Shown here one piece after another: positions 11,701 through 26,700 of a stretch of 64,000 nt of DNA. Position 1 is the first letter of the stretch. Each line of letters begins with the position of its first letter. Location of the stretch: positions 14,756,001 to 14,820,000 of the forward strand of contig CM082578.2 of assembly GCA_040954595.2 (NCBI GenBank). The letters run 5' to 3'. The position numbers and the translations under genes are program-made. The stretch comes from Balanoglossus misakiensis (taxonomy: Eukaryota; Hemichordata). Under the pieces are notes generated by a model, which made no database searches, was not told the origin of the DNA, and worked only from the letters and a program-made list of their open reading frames with translations.

Positions 11701-14700
11701 ACATGACGTATGTTGGTAGCCAAGCAGTGAGAACATTTTATCCAAATTTTCACTAGTAATTTAATTAATCAGAAATTAGGATAAAATATATTTTGAAAAA
11801 ATAATAATTTGTATATTCCCTCGCTTTATATGAAGTGGAAAAAAAAAGACAAAATGAAATAATTAAGAAACAGACCGGCATTGAGATTTAAATGACAGTA
11901 CTACAATGACAGTTTGAAGTTGTGTTATTTCTGAATACGAAAAAAAAAAAAAAGAATGCTGGGATAGTCCATGGGTCAATTTGGCTGTTTGAGTCACCCT
12001 GAAAACTAATTTGTGAAATGTGATCTTGATCAATGGAAAACGAAGGCCTGCCCCAACAGATATGGCATACCCAATAATAACTGCATTGTCAACTTACAAG
12101 AGTGTAAAACTGCCCATGAGTGCTGATGCTGGGTTGCCGTGGTAACCCTGGAGGGCTGATGACGCCATTGGATGTTTGGCACCAGGAGACTGTAATAGCA
12201 AAATGCAATCAGGTTACTGGGGGCCAACCATTAGATGCCTTCACTGTAGTGCTGTAGAGCAGCAGTTTAATTTCAGCAGATACCCTAAAGCAGAAACAAT
12301 CAACAGCCAAATTCTGTCAGTTTGAAGGTGTGTTTATCAGGGCTTCTGTGTGTCTATATTCTAAGATGAAAGGTGCAGTTGAGTGGTATGCTTTAATCAA
12401 AGAAAAACAGCTATAATTTAGACAAAATATTCTTCATATGCATGTATTTATAATTTTTTGTCTATTATTGCACCTATTTTGCAAGTGATCGCCTGGCCAC
12501 TTTTTATATTAATAAACAATTGTAGTTTTAAAAATACCATGTGAAGTCATAATTTTAAATTAAATGGTAGAAAAATCTCAGAATGTCCATTTCTGCAAAA
12601 ATAACAAAAGCATCAAACAAATATGAAACAGAACTCTCCTGAAAAGCATTTGTCAATACTTTTTTATATTTTTCATATTGCAAAGCAAATGTTGATATAT
12701 ATTCTGATTCTTTATTATTCAGTGCCAGATCTGGACACAAGCAAGAAACACCTCGTAAGGAAGAGAACGAAAACAGCAGAACGAGACCAGCAAAACAGAA
12801 TCACGGAGAAAGGGGTCATGGGAAAAGCAAAGAGAAAAACAAGTCAGGCAGGGAATCACCATGGAAACTGAAATCAAGAGAAGATTCCAATGTCTCTGAG
12901 AGTAGACATGACCAACAGGTAGGTCCAGTACATGAGTTCTTACAGAGTATTATTTCAATATTATTTGTGGAAAATATGCATATGTCTTTAATTTTGACAT
13001 GAAATGAAATGTACAGATTACTTTTGTTTTTTTTTTCAATTTCCTGATTCAGTCGAAAGTAAGGAGGTAGATTGATGAAAATAATTAACCAAATACAGTC
13101 ATTCATAGTGTAAATGTCATGTGACTTCACTCTACAAGAACAATTAAAGCTACATTACCATAACACTCTTTGTTTCTCATTTGCTTAGCAATTAACTGGC
13201 TTTGGGCATGCTGTTTTATTCGGGTCTAATCAATTACTTATCAAACCATGCTTGTGGCAATTTTCATAAACCATAACAGGTGATTTGCAATAAAAATTAC
13301 TGGTTTATGAAACTGCAAATATGACAGTTAGAGGAGCGTTTGCTTGAACTACTACTGATAGGCACAGATGCCACTGAAGTCAGGCGCAAAGTGGTATATA
13401 TAAAATTAAGTATAGTTTCTCACAAGTGCATGGTGACCATGCAGGATGTAAGCATACCCTGCTACATGTCTAATGCTAAAACCATACATTGCACGGTCTG
13501 CAGTTCTGTGTGATAAAGTTTTATCACATCATATAAATCCCTTGAAAATCTGGAAAACTCGTTGACGTCTAGAAATTAAACACGGCAGCTGATATTATTT
13601 AAAATGGATGTCGAGTAGTAAAAAACTATACTCGCATACTTGGCTCATCACTTGAGAGAGTATATTGAGGGGATCCATGACCTTTGACACCAAAAGGGGA
13701 AAATGAGTTGGCAGATTGATGAAGATGGTTAGTGACAAAATGGTGTCATGACCTCTTTTACAGCATTCGTGGTTCATGACTTTTTAAATGTGGAAATTAA
13801 AGTGTACACTGTGTGAAAAAAAACATCTTTAAAATCATTGCTTTGTTGAACATAACACCATCTATTTTTTATGTTACCATTTGGCCAGTTGAACATAAAA
13901 AATATTAAAATCTATGGAGTACAGTATAATAAGTTATTTTTTTCTCAACAAAAATAATGCATAAACGGTGACACTCAGTGTTTTACTATTATTAAAATTG
14001 AATAGTTTTCTTTACTTGAAAATGTCTACAATTATGGCCAAACATTTTGTTGAGTGTATAGTAGTCAACTGTGGTGATGATCAAGTAGCAATGGAAAAGT
14101 TTACATTGTCCAAGCCATCGGTGTATGTTTGCATTTAGAGCTGCCGATCAAAGAGAGGTCAAAGGTCACTGTGAAGTTCCTACACCACCAACCAACACCA
14201 AAATGCTTGTGTGTACTTTGCTTTACTCCACTGTTTGTTTTGTGTCTACACACGCCTATGGAAACCAGGGAAATATTCACACAAACCTACACAAGAAATT
14301 GAAATCTCAATTCTTTGACTGTATAATTTGCTATGGAAAATATTACATCCATATAGTGGTTTTAAATACAGTACCAACAGCTAAATCGTTAAAATTTCCT
14401 TTGCAATGCCATAATTTTGACCCCACTAGAATATGGCGTACTTTAACGCGTAGTTTATTATCGCCTGATGGTCAGTGACAATAGCCAAACAAGAATAGAG
14501 CAGCGGTCGGTGTAAGACCCATTCAGCTGACCAAGTACTGTTTCTCTGTTTTTTTTTCTCCCATTCAGTACTCTAATCTCGAGTTATTTTCATTTAGTTC
14601 TAAGTGACGCACATGCAAACCGCAACCAATGAATGACCAGGCAAACATACAATGTACAATTTATTATTTACTCATGATTGTTTGGTGGCAGTCTTTTTTT

Positions 14701-17700
14701 TAAATGAAAGGCCCGATCACATTGAATAAGGCGCTTAGCAGTAGAACACGCTGAGGCAACTCGATCATGCGTGGGTGTAAGTTGTAAGTGGAGGAATTTG
14801 AAATGGAAAAAAAAATTCAGTTTCGCTTTAAAGCATTCTAGTGTTACTGTTAAATTTTAACAATATTTGAAAAAGATTACTGAGTAATCGCCTCTCTGGA
14901 AGGCATAAGTCTGGAGTAATAAATAAAAAGATGTGAATAGCTCTGAACAGAAGCTATAATTTATCATCATGGGGGGTTTATGCAGTTTAATTTAGAATTT
15001 CCATTTACCCATGCTGAGACAGCAAATTGAATGATCTCTTATCAGATTATGTCATTATAATTAAAATGATCATAATTTATCCTCGTTTATTATTGATTGA
15101 AAACTGTTGAAAAAGAAAATCAATGTGAAATGAGACTCTTAGCAAAAGTGCGGTATTTATCTTAAACATATACTGCATTAACTAAAGATGGTGGTATAAT
15201 CTTTAACACACAGCTTTCCTCCCCGCCTCCTCACAATGGAATGGTCCATTATTTTTCTTGTTTGGCATCATTATTTTAGGGCATTATTGAAATTGTAGTG
15301 TGAATAATGGGCTTTGCTCATGAATACCAAACAAAGAAACGGCCAAGACACAGTCATTCTCTAGTTTTTAGTCATGGCAGCTGCCAGACTGATTCATGGT
15401 ACATGTGGTGCATAGCAACCCACGCTTTTTTCCCTCCAAACCGACCACCCACCCACCCACATACCCACATGGACAAGTTCCTATCAGGTAAGACATCAGA
15501 AGGGCACTTATTAATTATTATTTCCAAGAGTCATTATTAAGGTCTTTTTTTCAACTGATTTTAATCTTTTGGGCTTTGGTGTGTAACAATGACCTGACAT
15601 CTAGCAATTTCCCAACTGCAAACTCAGTACCCACAGTTAGATGGTTCATACAACTTTTTTCCTTGAAGACCCCCACGTTCTTAGAGGACTACACCCACCT
15701 AGCTCTTGAATGCAAAAATCATGGTGTCAGCCATACACATTTGGTATCCCAGCATGATTTCCAATCAATTAATGGTCCACACCCCGACAATCACTGCTTA
15801 AAAGTTTCATTGAAGAATTTACCACCGTTGAGATTCAGGTTCAGATTTAGGGAAGTATATTTCTCGACTTCTTTGCGAGAAAAACAAATTTCGGAGTGAG
15901 TAAGGAACCACTGTGCAGTGATACATGAAAGTACCGGTCGTATATTTGACCTGATTCTTCTTGAAGTTTTGGGTCTGACTAACCCAAAGCACACACACAC
16001 ACACACACACAAAGGTACCGGTTTTTACCTCAAGGTCTTTGTCTCGATCTCGGCTGGGTGACCTCCAACCGCTTTCAAATGCAATTGGCTCTGAGAGTGC
16101 CACCAACGCAAGTAGCCAGATCCACATGATAATCGGGTTACCACCTGTCATGGTCCAAGTATCATTGAACACACGAGACACTGCAAACATACAAAATACA
16201 ACATTTACAGTAAGATACCATAAAATTGAACTCAATGACGGAAAAGCTTGGCTTGGGGTGAAATTTCTTTGTGTAAACAAACACTCTGTTGCTGACTCCT
16301 ACAGGTGGTTAAGCATAACTGTAGCGCTAACATTTAGGCTGGTGGTTTTGATTACCAATTTGAAGTTATACACACAGTCATTGTCACTGTTATAACTATT
16401 CAGTAAAGGTGCAAATGTTTTGGTTGTTACAAGTGTCAAGCTTTTCTTTAATTAACTGGTACAACTGTTTACAGTTAAATGGTTATCACTTGCCCTATTC
16501 TCCTAGCATTAACACTGCAGCAACTCAGATATGTTCATTACCCAAGTTATTTCTAATTTAAACTTAGTTTTGCGAGTTCATTCCATGAGATTAGAATCGC
16601 CATAAACAGTTGGATCCATTAGTAATAGTATAAATATTGACTTTTCATATTGATTTATTTCAACCTTCAATTTCTACTTTCTATTTCTAATCTACCCACA
16701 AATTATAACTTCACAAAAAGGAAAATATTTCATTGGGTATTTTACGTCGCTATAAAATGAAATTAAAAGAACTCTCTTCACATGGGAAGGCTATACAGTA
16801 ACCATGGTATTAAAGTTTTTACAAAAATCATTGGTGAAAAAATGGCAGCACTTTTGATCACCTATGTACCGGTAGAATACGCTCCAGTGATTATCTCTGG
16901 TTGACAGTGGGTCGAAAATACAGCAGACATCTCCAAGAATCTATGGTGTGTGATTCTGTGTGACGTGATTTGAGTTTTGATCATTTCACCCATTCTAGTT
17001 CTTACATGTAGGGTTAACTAAACTTTGGGCGTTGTTAACTGGACAAAGCGTGGGATGGGGTTTTCTTTGTTGCGTATTCAGCAGTTTTTTTTGTTTGTCA
17101 ATTTTCCTCATAGCATCAATGTGTGGTACGTACTATACCAGATGCGGGTTATGACCTTGAGATGCTGGCTTATTTGAATAAAGTACAATGAACGCTCCTT
17201 CTACGATGCCGCATTCTTGTTGAGACTGTTTCTAGTTTGTTCTGCACAGTTCACTAATTTCCACGATTTCATGAAATCAATGGAAAGCTGACAGCTTCCT
17301 TCCTTTTTTGCATTTGAGTTATTTTCTCAAGAACTCTTTGGAAGTTTGTTATCAAATTGAAAAAAGGCTTTGAGCACACTTGGCCTTCAACGGTAACCAA
17401 TGAAGTTGAACAAAAGTGGCATTGTCATGCAAAAGATCTTGAAAAAGCTTTGTTTGCGTCTAACAACAAAACCAAGCAATATTGTGCCCTCTGTCAGTTG
17501 CAGATTAAATAGGTTAGACCCCAACGGATTGATGCTATTATTTTTGGCACTTTTTTGTTCTGGTTTGAATTTTGCTGAGTGTGATATGAGTATAGGATCC
17601 ATTTTGTTTTGAATATACTCTCCGGCAAGGAGGATGAACCACTGGAAATGATCCTTGCAGGGATGTACAGAGGTATGTTTTACAATATGTAACCTCAAAC

Positions 17701-20700
17701 TGCCTCGGCACTTTGAAGGTTGATTCCTTTTTTCAAGCTCACCTCGTAGTCACAATTGTTCAAGCTTCCATTGTGCACAAAGAATTCAAATGTTGTCCAT
17801 TCCAACTGCTGCAATAACTCAGAATTCCATGCCGGTTGATTGCGTTTTCGTGAAAGCTCATGGTTATTGAACTCAAATTAACAAAAGCGGCCAGGCACAT
17901 TTCTTCTGCTTGTCTGCTCAATCACTGAAATACAAGACAAACAAGAAAATATTCAAAACCAAAGACACTAATCTAACTGATGTTTGTGAAGGATGATTCT
18001 CGAACTGGACTCCTTATTTAATAAAAATGTCCCAGTGCAAATTGCATTTAACTTTCTGTTGGTAAATGTATTTCTATAATGAAAGTTCCCCACATTTTCT
18101 TGTTGTCATATTTCTTTTGTTCTACTTTTGCTGATGAATTTCACCCTCAGTGTCTGTGTCCATTAATTATTTTGTACACAAAATACTTTCCACCAGTATA
18201 CTGACTGAACATTTTTATCACACTTTCTCTACTCCTCATACTCATAGCAGTCATTTTGTAATTACCCATAATTCATTTAGATTCACACAAAGCTTGACCT
18301 TGGTTGAAGCTATTCATTGCCACAGTAACCAATCAGAGTACATACTGGCCGCCATCTTGGCATTGATGTGAATATTGTCAATTGATATAAACGTCTTTGC
18401 TTTATACTGTTAACATTCCCAGACTTCAAGATTCTAATTGTGAACATCAGCTGTGATAATTTCATGGCAGAATGTCAATTATTATCCAAATTTACAGTAG
18501 TTGGATGTACGATCATTTTAGAATTTGTTTTTCATAAAATATACAATAGCAAACTAGATACAGCAGAATGTGGTCTAAGTGTTGGAGAGATGTGCATAGC
18601 ACTACATCAGGATGAATTCACACGGACTATTTCTAAACCATAGAATGACATAGTAGTGAATGACAGGAGATAGCTGACCATATTTATGAGGGTTAATGAC
18701 CTTATTTGAGTGCCATGAATCCATCGTTATCCTCAAACCGCTTGGCTTCTTTGAGATTATGCTCTAATAAAGTTACACATCCCTAGTTCCCTTTAGTCAT
18801 ACAGAGCCAATCCTTGAGATATCTCCGACTGATCATAAATCTCTTAGAAATCCTGTAAAATACTTTCAGAATGTGTCTACTTTTTCATTTGTTTTGTCCT
18901 CTCATGAAGGATGATTTTGTTTTATTTCTTCTGCACATTTCAATGGTTAGTCAATGATTCTCATTTTGTGTTTTTTTCATTCTGTCTGGTCTTTTTTCTT
19001 GGGTGAATTTCTTGTATTTTGTTGTAATTTTCACATCAATACGGTTAACTTGTTTTGAAAATGCATGAAGTGTTTTCCCCGGTTTCAAAACATCCATATA
19101 ATTTGGAATTCAAAGTATTCCTTTCACAAAATTCTTGGCAGCCAGCAAACTAATCAGAAGTGGAAGTAGTGAGTGTTGGAAACCTTAGCAGTCAAACCCC
19201 AGCTGTATTGTATGGCCGTGGTATTCCCTGAATGAGGGAATTTCTCTGGGGGGTCATGCGTTGCAACATTTTGACACAAAGCCAACGGGATATCATTTTC
19301 ACCGGCCGCTTGTGTTCTGCAATGCCTGAAGTACCCAAACATGTATTGTTAAAACATGCAACCCGATCCAAATATCCTTTGTGTTCAAGTGGAAAAACGT
19401 GATGCAATGTTGGGCATGTTAATTCATCCGCGCAAAAAAGGGGAAAGAATCTGTCTCATTTTGGTGGGGGAAAAATCATCAATAAGAAAAAGGAGCACAT
19501 GATGTGAACATTCTTGGCTATCTCGAGTCATTCTCCCTTTTAAAAGTTTATTTTTTGCTCCACCTCAGGGTTATTAAACAACACATTTTGTTTTACCATC
19601 CCTGCCATCTTTTCTACGATTCCCTAAGTGTTCATTCTACAATCAGGATCTTCTCTCTGTCAGTTCGTGGGTGAATTTACATAAGTGCTTATAAGCCCCC
19701 ACAAACTTTGTGCATCCAGCATTGGGAATGTACATCTCCGTTGATTTCCTTGTGTAAATTACAGCAATAAAGTCTGACACTTTGATGCAACCACCAAATC
19801 AGTACGTGTTTGTAATACGTTATAATCATGACAAAAACCACTGGTACTGATACTTCTAAGCTCAAATTACATGTATACAGTTTTTGATGTTTACCCTGAG
19901 TCATTTTGGTTTCCATGGAGACAATCATTGATGCTGTTCTCGGTGGTGAAGATGTTGCATTGTCAGTTTTCAAAGCACTGTTCAATCCCTGGAATTTTCT
20001 GAAACAGAATTTTATCATATCATACTAGTATGTTGATGATTTTCTATATTTACTGTACCCTTGTTTCACTATATGTCGATCTAACAAGACCCAATAAAAC
20101 AGGTGGTTTTACCAAATTGTGGTGATGACAAGTAAATTGTTTGATGCCTGATGACATAGCCTGTGCATAACAAATTATTTGATAACATTGATAAATGGAT
20201 CCCACTGGTATAAGTCTTTTAGTCAATGTAAATGAATTTGTATATTTAGTTAAACTACAATATTGATAAAGAAAATATTACGAGACATTCTTTTATTTCC
20301 ATCGAGATTAACCAGTCTGGTTGTCATGCTATTCAGATGGTTATCCAGCTACTTGAAATTACAACTAGCACATTTTCAAAGGATATGAGATGTGTCACAG
20401 AATCAAAACAGGAGGATTATCGAACAAGAAAGTACATGTGATAAATTAATATGTCATAGTCATTGTGCCAATAGTGGTAATTATGGACGAAACTAAAAGA
20501 TTAATTTATGACTCGTGGCAATAAAACTGAGTAGCCACACCATGAATTGCAAATTAAAGTGGATATGATGAAAATTAAAATTGGGTGAAGATGACTCTCA
20601 TGGGAATACCGATATGAAGGTGACTGATAATGCGTGTACCAGTTGATATAAAATTACAACTATCAAATTTATTTCGGGAAATATCCTCTTTCTCACTAAA

Positions 20701-23700
20701 AGATTTATGTTAAGACGTAATCTGTTTTTTGTTATTATGGTTTTAAGGTGTTTCTATTAACATAAAATACATCAAATCTTGATTTGTAGAACGTTATTGG
20801 TTTGTCCAAAGGCAGAGTACATTCTATTGCTAACCAAATGCATAGAAGTGACCCCCCATAGTATGTTAATTGTGGAATGAACCATTCTGTGTGTAGGGAT
20901 TGAGGCCTGTGTAGCAATTGAGTTTTGCTGTAATTTGCAGGTCACACTTTATTGGAAAAATATCATAGCAGTAATAAATATATGTAATTTTTTATTAAAC
21001 TGATATTTTTGCTATTCACTTGTATTAATAAATTTATGTCCCTCAACTATGATCTGACAACACTAAAAATCGTGTGAATGTTGTGGTTTGCGATAATATC
21101 ATTTTAATATATATTTTCAGATCTACCAGTTTAGCTGACATTTTCTGACATAGATAAATGACCTTGTATGGTTTGGCAAACAGTAAGAGACTAATTAATG
21201 ATACATTTGTATTTTATTGATATGTGTTCAGTGAATACTTCGTCTTGTCATAAAAGCAGCAAAAGACTTGAATGACAATTCAATGTCATTGATGGTGACA
21301 TTGACCCAAGTGGCCTGTAGATCTTGTTCGATCAGCGCTGTTAAATTTACCAATCTGCCTCACAGAATAACGAATTCAGTGTAAACAACTCTACTCTCTA
21401 ATTTCCATCTTATGAATAATGCATCGGTAATGCACCCACACAAAGGCAGTAAATGTTATTTTGATTTTACTGCAGGGTGTGGAAGCCTGAGAATGGATGG
21501 GTTATAAAATTTAATGGCAATAATTTATGTTTGACACTGTAAGGATTACTGGTACATTTCCCAAAGTCTTCAATTCATTGAAACAAAATTATATCATTGT
21601 ACAGTGTTGATTACATTAAAAACCTGCAACAGCACATCATGGATTATTAGTCCTCCCTCCCTACAAAATAGTAGTATGTTCCTGAGGTAAAAATTCACCA
21701 AGATTTCACCATGAATGAGCACCATCCTTTTTCTCAGATTTTAAAAACAATTTCCTGTTCACATTTTCACAGATTCTAGCACATTCAGTAGATATTTATT
21801 GCTAAACATTCTGATTTTTACTATTTAAAAGGAATGAATGTATAGAGAGACTGTGACATTGTTACTCATCTATCATTTAAAAAAAATGTTTTCTTTTGCA
21901 AGCTGTTTGGAATTATTTGTTAATCTATCCCGAAAAATGTTTGTTTTATGCAAACGTACACTGAGCAAAGTCCACTTTTTGGCCAGATTGCATTCAGAAT
22001 CATCATATAATATTTTTCTTCATCGTAACTATGCAAATAAACCTGTCATTGTCAAGCGTCCTTTGAGCAAAAACCAGGCTGCGCGGTCAACAAATTGGAT
22101 AGAAAATCTAAAAATAGATACTTTCACTGACTCAGTCACTGGTATGCATAAAAGCTAAATGTATACCGCCCTTGTAATTTTAGGGTCATAAAAAAACAAA
22201 GATGATAACAGCACCAAAATCTAGCTTTGTAATAAATACAGAAATATTTCAATATTTGACAGTTAATGGATTTTAATTATTTCAGTGAAATTGTTCTAAA
22301 ACAAAATTGTAGCATTGAAAGGAAGTTCTCTTCATATTGAAGGTCAATGCATGACTACACTGTTATTCACCAGTATGGGAGCATAATAAGAGTAGTAACC
22401 CAGATGCCAGATCAATTATGTAAATGAATAAGTGTACTGGAAATCAGCTGATTGATTTTAAGATTACTGTTGAATATAACAACAAAGGGTTACCATGGTA
22501 ATAAGCCAGTGTTGATTGCCAGTTGTGTGTAGATATGGAGACATTTAGCATTTCTCATTGTTATTATATACTCACAAAATTTTTTACCTCTTGAAGGGCT
22601 GTAATAATATCTGCCCATAGACATGTTCTTGTAATTTTAACATCAATACTACAATTAAATAGAATTATAGAACAAGGTAACAAATTCATGCTTATTTCTC
22701 ATGTTTCACCAAAAGTTTATTTTATAAAAAGTATAAAAAATAAATGAAGTATTTTAGATGTCCATTAGTTTGATTTGAATGAATAATAACAGTGATGTGT
22801 ACTGCCTAGAGACAAAAAACAGTCCGGGTATTTGGATACTGTTTGGTAGATAACCAACCATCTTGATTACATGTCGGCTAGTAAAGTGTTTTCAGGGCAT
22901 ATCTTGTACAGAATACCTTGACCTTACAGTTTACGCTCTAGGTTAAGATGGAGCCAGAAAAAAAAAATTAAAAAATACATTTATCAGAGAGGTTTTTCAA
23001 ACCCATTACTGACAATTTATTTCAGATTGAAATGATGTCTGTTTAATAATGGATCTATCTATCAATTTGTATAAATAAAATACATGGAAACACAAATAAA
23101 TTACATTTGAACATTTAACAATTTAGGCATGCTTAAGTAGACATCTCTGTGATCTAATTTCAGCACAGAATGTTTAGTTTATTGCGACACAATCATGCTC
23201 TTGCCAAATTTCACCAGGGAGCATATAAATTGGACAAGAAAAAAACAGACCATGAGAAACAAACAAGCTCCCACCCTAATGAACATGACAACTCATTCCA
23301 AAGGTCAACTGAATATTAAAAATCCCATTAAATAATTGAATAATCTGACTAGATGATGGTTTCATTCTTTGCAGAGACGGGAAGAAAACTACCAAACATG
23401 GCAAGACTGGCAGGAGTTCAAAACAATCAACCGAGAACACGAGTTCTCCAAACTGAAGAAGAAAGTCGCTTTGCAACAAAAACTGATCCAGAAAAGAGAT
23501 GAACTACATGCTCAGCTGACAGAGGAAGAACAGCAAAGACAGGCAGAGGTGAGGAGATGATTTCCTTCAATAATCTGTCAATTACCGTTATGCAAATTAT
23601 ATGTAAATTATGTACTATGCCTTTTGCATAATACACCACCAAATGCACCAACATCGCATATTACTAAAACACCTGATTTGAAAACTATTCCCAATAATTG

Positions 23701-26700
23701 ACTGAATAGGTTGTTTTTACTTCATACACTCATCAAGAGAAGATATCAAAATTAGTTTTCCTTCTTACATCCAGGATAATGAATCAATTTGCAGACATTT
23801 TATAAATGGATTTTTCAAAAGATGACCAATAAGCTGACCCTGTGACCTTTGACCCTAGGAACCTGATTTCAAGCGGTGGATAGATTTCCATGCCAAAAGT
23901 CTAGCACCATTTGAAATCAGTGTTCCTAGATCAAGAATATCACCATGGCAACCTCATTGTGCTTACCAACAGACATCTTAACTACTGGATATTATATTGA
24001 TAGGCAATATTTGTAAATGTGGGGTTAGTTTAGAAGTGAAGAATTTGTTTTCAAGTACATGTAGTGTTTTCTTATTCTTTGTCATGATATGAAAGGTTGA
24101 ACAAAACTAGCAAACACAAAAAACAAACGATACTTTGAATTACTGTGCATGTTTTCAGTGTTAACTGATTTGGAAATAAAGCCAGTGAAGTTCAATTGTA
24201 CAAAAACACAATTGAAGTTCATTTTTATCCAATCACATTCAATTTGTTGATGATAAGATTAAGCCATAAATAGTACTGGGCAATTAAACAGAGGCAGCAG
24301 CTACTTCTCTTGAAGTGAATGATTAGTCGTTTCAAAGTCTGCCTCTGGCCATTTTCTCTGCAATATTGGATACAGAGAGTGAGTGCTCGCATAGAACATC
24401 AAACATGATCAGTCATGATAACCTTACCCATCATGCAGTCCATTCTGCCACTAAACCAGGCGTACATTTTTCTGGGAATCTTACAGCAGCTAGCAGCTAT
24501 AAACGGGATCACAGATATAGTAGCTGGACTTCATTAAAAAATATCTCCAGTTATAAAAAAGTTTCATATTTCTTATTTATACGCTTCAACAAGTGCCCTC
24601 TGCCAATGGATTTCTATTTTAAACTGTTTATTTTTATACAAATTACAGTTCTACCTTGAATGAACATTCAGTACTAAAGCCTCTGTTTTAAGTCTGTTCT
24701 AAAATGAAGATTAACTTTCTGTTGTAAGGAATTTGAAGTTAAAAACAGCGCATAAAAAGGATTTCCTGTTCAGTGCATGATGACCTCAGTTACACGATGC
24801 CACTTCACTTCATCGAAGCCATCAAATTGAATCGGCCATTTTGCCAATATTTGGAAATGCGTACTTTGTTCATTTGAATATTGCCATGGCAATGGATCAA
24901 TAGGCAATAACAGACTGTTGTGTGGCTAATAAACACAGAGTGAGTTTTCCAAAGTGAACTAGAGTGTGGTCTTGTGGCTATTCATTTGTAATAACCTGCA
25001 AGCCAATCAGGAATCTCCATATGTCATTTGTAGCAATGCAGTGTATATGAATGCATTGGTTTTCTAAAGAACAGTTTGTAGCAGCACTCTTGACCTTGTC
25101 CTATCATCCATGTCAATACTGACCCATTTCTACTTAACGACAGTGAGGAATGGAAATTTCCACCCACTGCAAGTACTCTGGCAGTAATGCAAGTATATTT
25201 TCTCAATAAAATAAATTTATCTGTTTTTGACCTTTGAGCCAATCAACACGGCCAGAAATGTTGTCTTGTTGCCACGGTAGACTGGTCTCACTTGGTGCAT
25301 AGAGTCCTGTTTCATTCTCTAGCACCATATGAAATCAGTTTTCCTTCGCAGCAAAATATTCAACAATCATAGGAGAAAACATCAAACCCATCGATACACA
25401 TGTCTACACTTGCATCATGGTTATCTTTATTCCAACTTTGAACTTGTCTTTTAAATCAAATCATTGAGTAAAAGAATGAGAAGTTTGCATGGTCAAATCC
25501 AAGTTGTTCTGTATCATCTTGTGCAACTTAAGTTCATCATAAATATCACGCAATGTACCAAGAGCTTTAGGATTTAATATATTTTAAAACTCAAATAAGG
25601 CAAAATCATGGTCCCTTAATTACTGTGGCAAAATGTTAATTTTACTCTGAATTTTTATCACAGAATGGCTTTTGAAAGGATTTAATTCAGTCTGTCAAGT
25701 TGAAACATCTGTTCCAAGATTGGAAGATCGGACTAGATAATAAAGTAATGTCCAAAAGAGAAAGACAAGGGAGATATGTTGTCTCAAACCATTTCAGGCG
25801 ACAAGATTGTAATGATAACTCCCATTGTTACTACAAAGCTAACATATCTACCCTGAGTGACAGCTTAAACAAAATGCATGACAGATTCATACAAATGCAT
25901 CTGTCACTTTGTATAGTTTCGAGATATTAGGTTTTGATAGTAATGTCAGACTCTATTGATGAATGCTTTTATTCTTTAGAAGATATTTGCTTTTTTGTAC
26001 ATAAGTCATACTCTTTTTCCCTATTTAATAAATTATTAATATCTGCATTGGTAGGATGAAAAATTTATGTGGGTGAATTTATTTTCCAATTATAATTATG
26101 TACCTTTATTATTTATCATTTATGTAGTATCAAACAGTTCTTGCCATAACTTAAACTGGTGTCCATACATAGTATTGCCAATGCTGCAAATAATACTATA
26201 TAAATTGATACAGTCACATTTATTTTGATGTATGGGAACATGCATTGTCTTCACTGGTTAATCTAAGGTTTCAGATACATCAAAATAGACTGTTGATTTC
26301 ACCCTAGATATTAACCTTTCATCTTGCTGATGACTACCAAGTCACCATGGCAACCACTAACTGATAACTCTATGCAAGACTGCCGCTCAGTATTTTCTAC
26401 CATAATATCTGCAAATAACATCTTTTTGTCTCTATGGCATAAACTGCTGCACTATACTGATCATCACAACATGTTATCCATCTTTATTTTATATTTTTAC
26501 CTCACTGTTTCCTTTCGTAGCCAACACAGGGGATGGGTGCTAACGTAAGTCTATTTACATGGGTGTACAAACAATTTGTTGTGTTGCAATGTTCATATAC
26601 GGATAACTATCACTGCCCTTATCATTCAGGAATTTTACAAACCCAGATGTTCATTTTCTCATCATATATGTTTGTCTCACTGCTTAATGTGCTGTACATG

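Larger units (their letters stand above)
5843..12722 (+). other. Intron 1 of the coiled-coil gene
   Basis: Its donor is GTAAGC and its acceptor a T-rich tract ending TTATTATTCAG. It is AT-rich apart from a CpG-bearing start (about 5843-7300). It contains a 14-C run at 7500-7513, an inverted copy of the CCCTTTCACCCCC element (about 11600-11697), RFX-like palindromes at 8883, 9797 and 12131, and a minus-strand exon-like segment at 12098-12189. A minus-strand 88-codon open frame at 9158-9424 has an acceptor-like TTTCATGCAG at its start but no recognised homology. Confidence 0.6.
12919..23374 (+). other. Intron 2 of the coiled-coil gene (about 10.5 kb)
   Basis: The exons on both sides join in phase 0, so extra phase-0 exons could hide here; none was convincingly found on the plus strand. 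Contents seen: minus-strand exon-like segments at 16035-16182 and 19895-19998, a (CA)n tract at 15990-16010, perfect and near-perfect DR1 nuclear-receptor motifs (14156-14168, about 13678-13690), a YY1-like GCCGCCATCTTG near 18349, and RFX-like palindromes at 19909 and 22489. The rest is AT-rich and featureless to me. Confidence 0.6.

Noticed and set aside
17628-17670. Plus-strand 43-nt exon-like segment (EDEPLEMILAGMYR)
   Set aside because: It has a poor pyrimidine tract, and its length would shift the frame of the phase-0 coiled-coil intron.
19184-19325. Minus-strand exon-like segment with TACTTCAG acceptor
   Set aside because: Two frames are open, but neither donor choice gives a phase that fits between the other antisense candidates.
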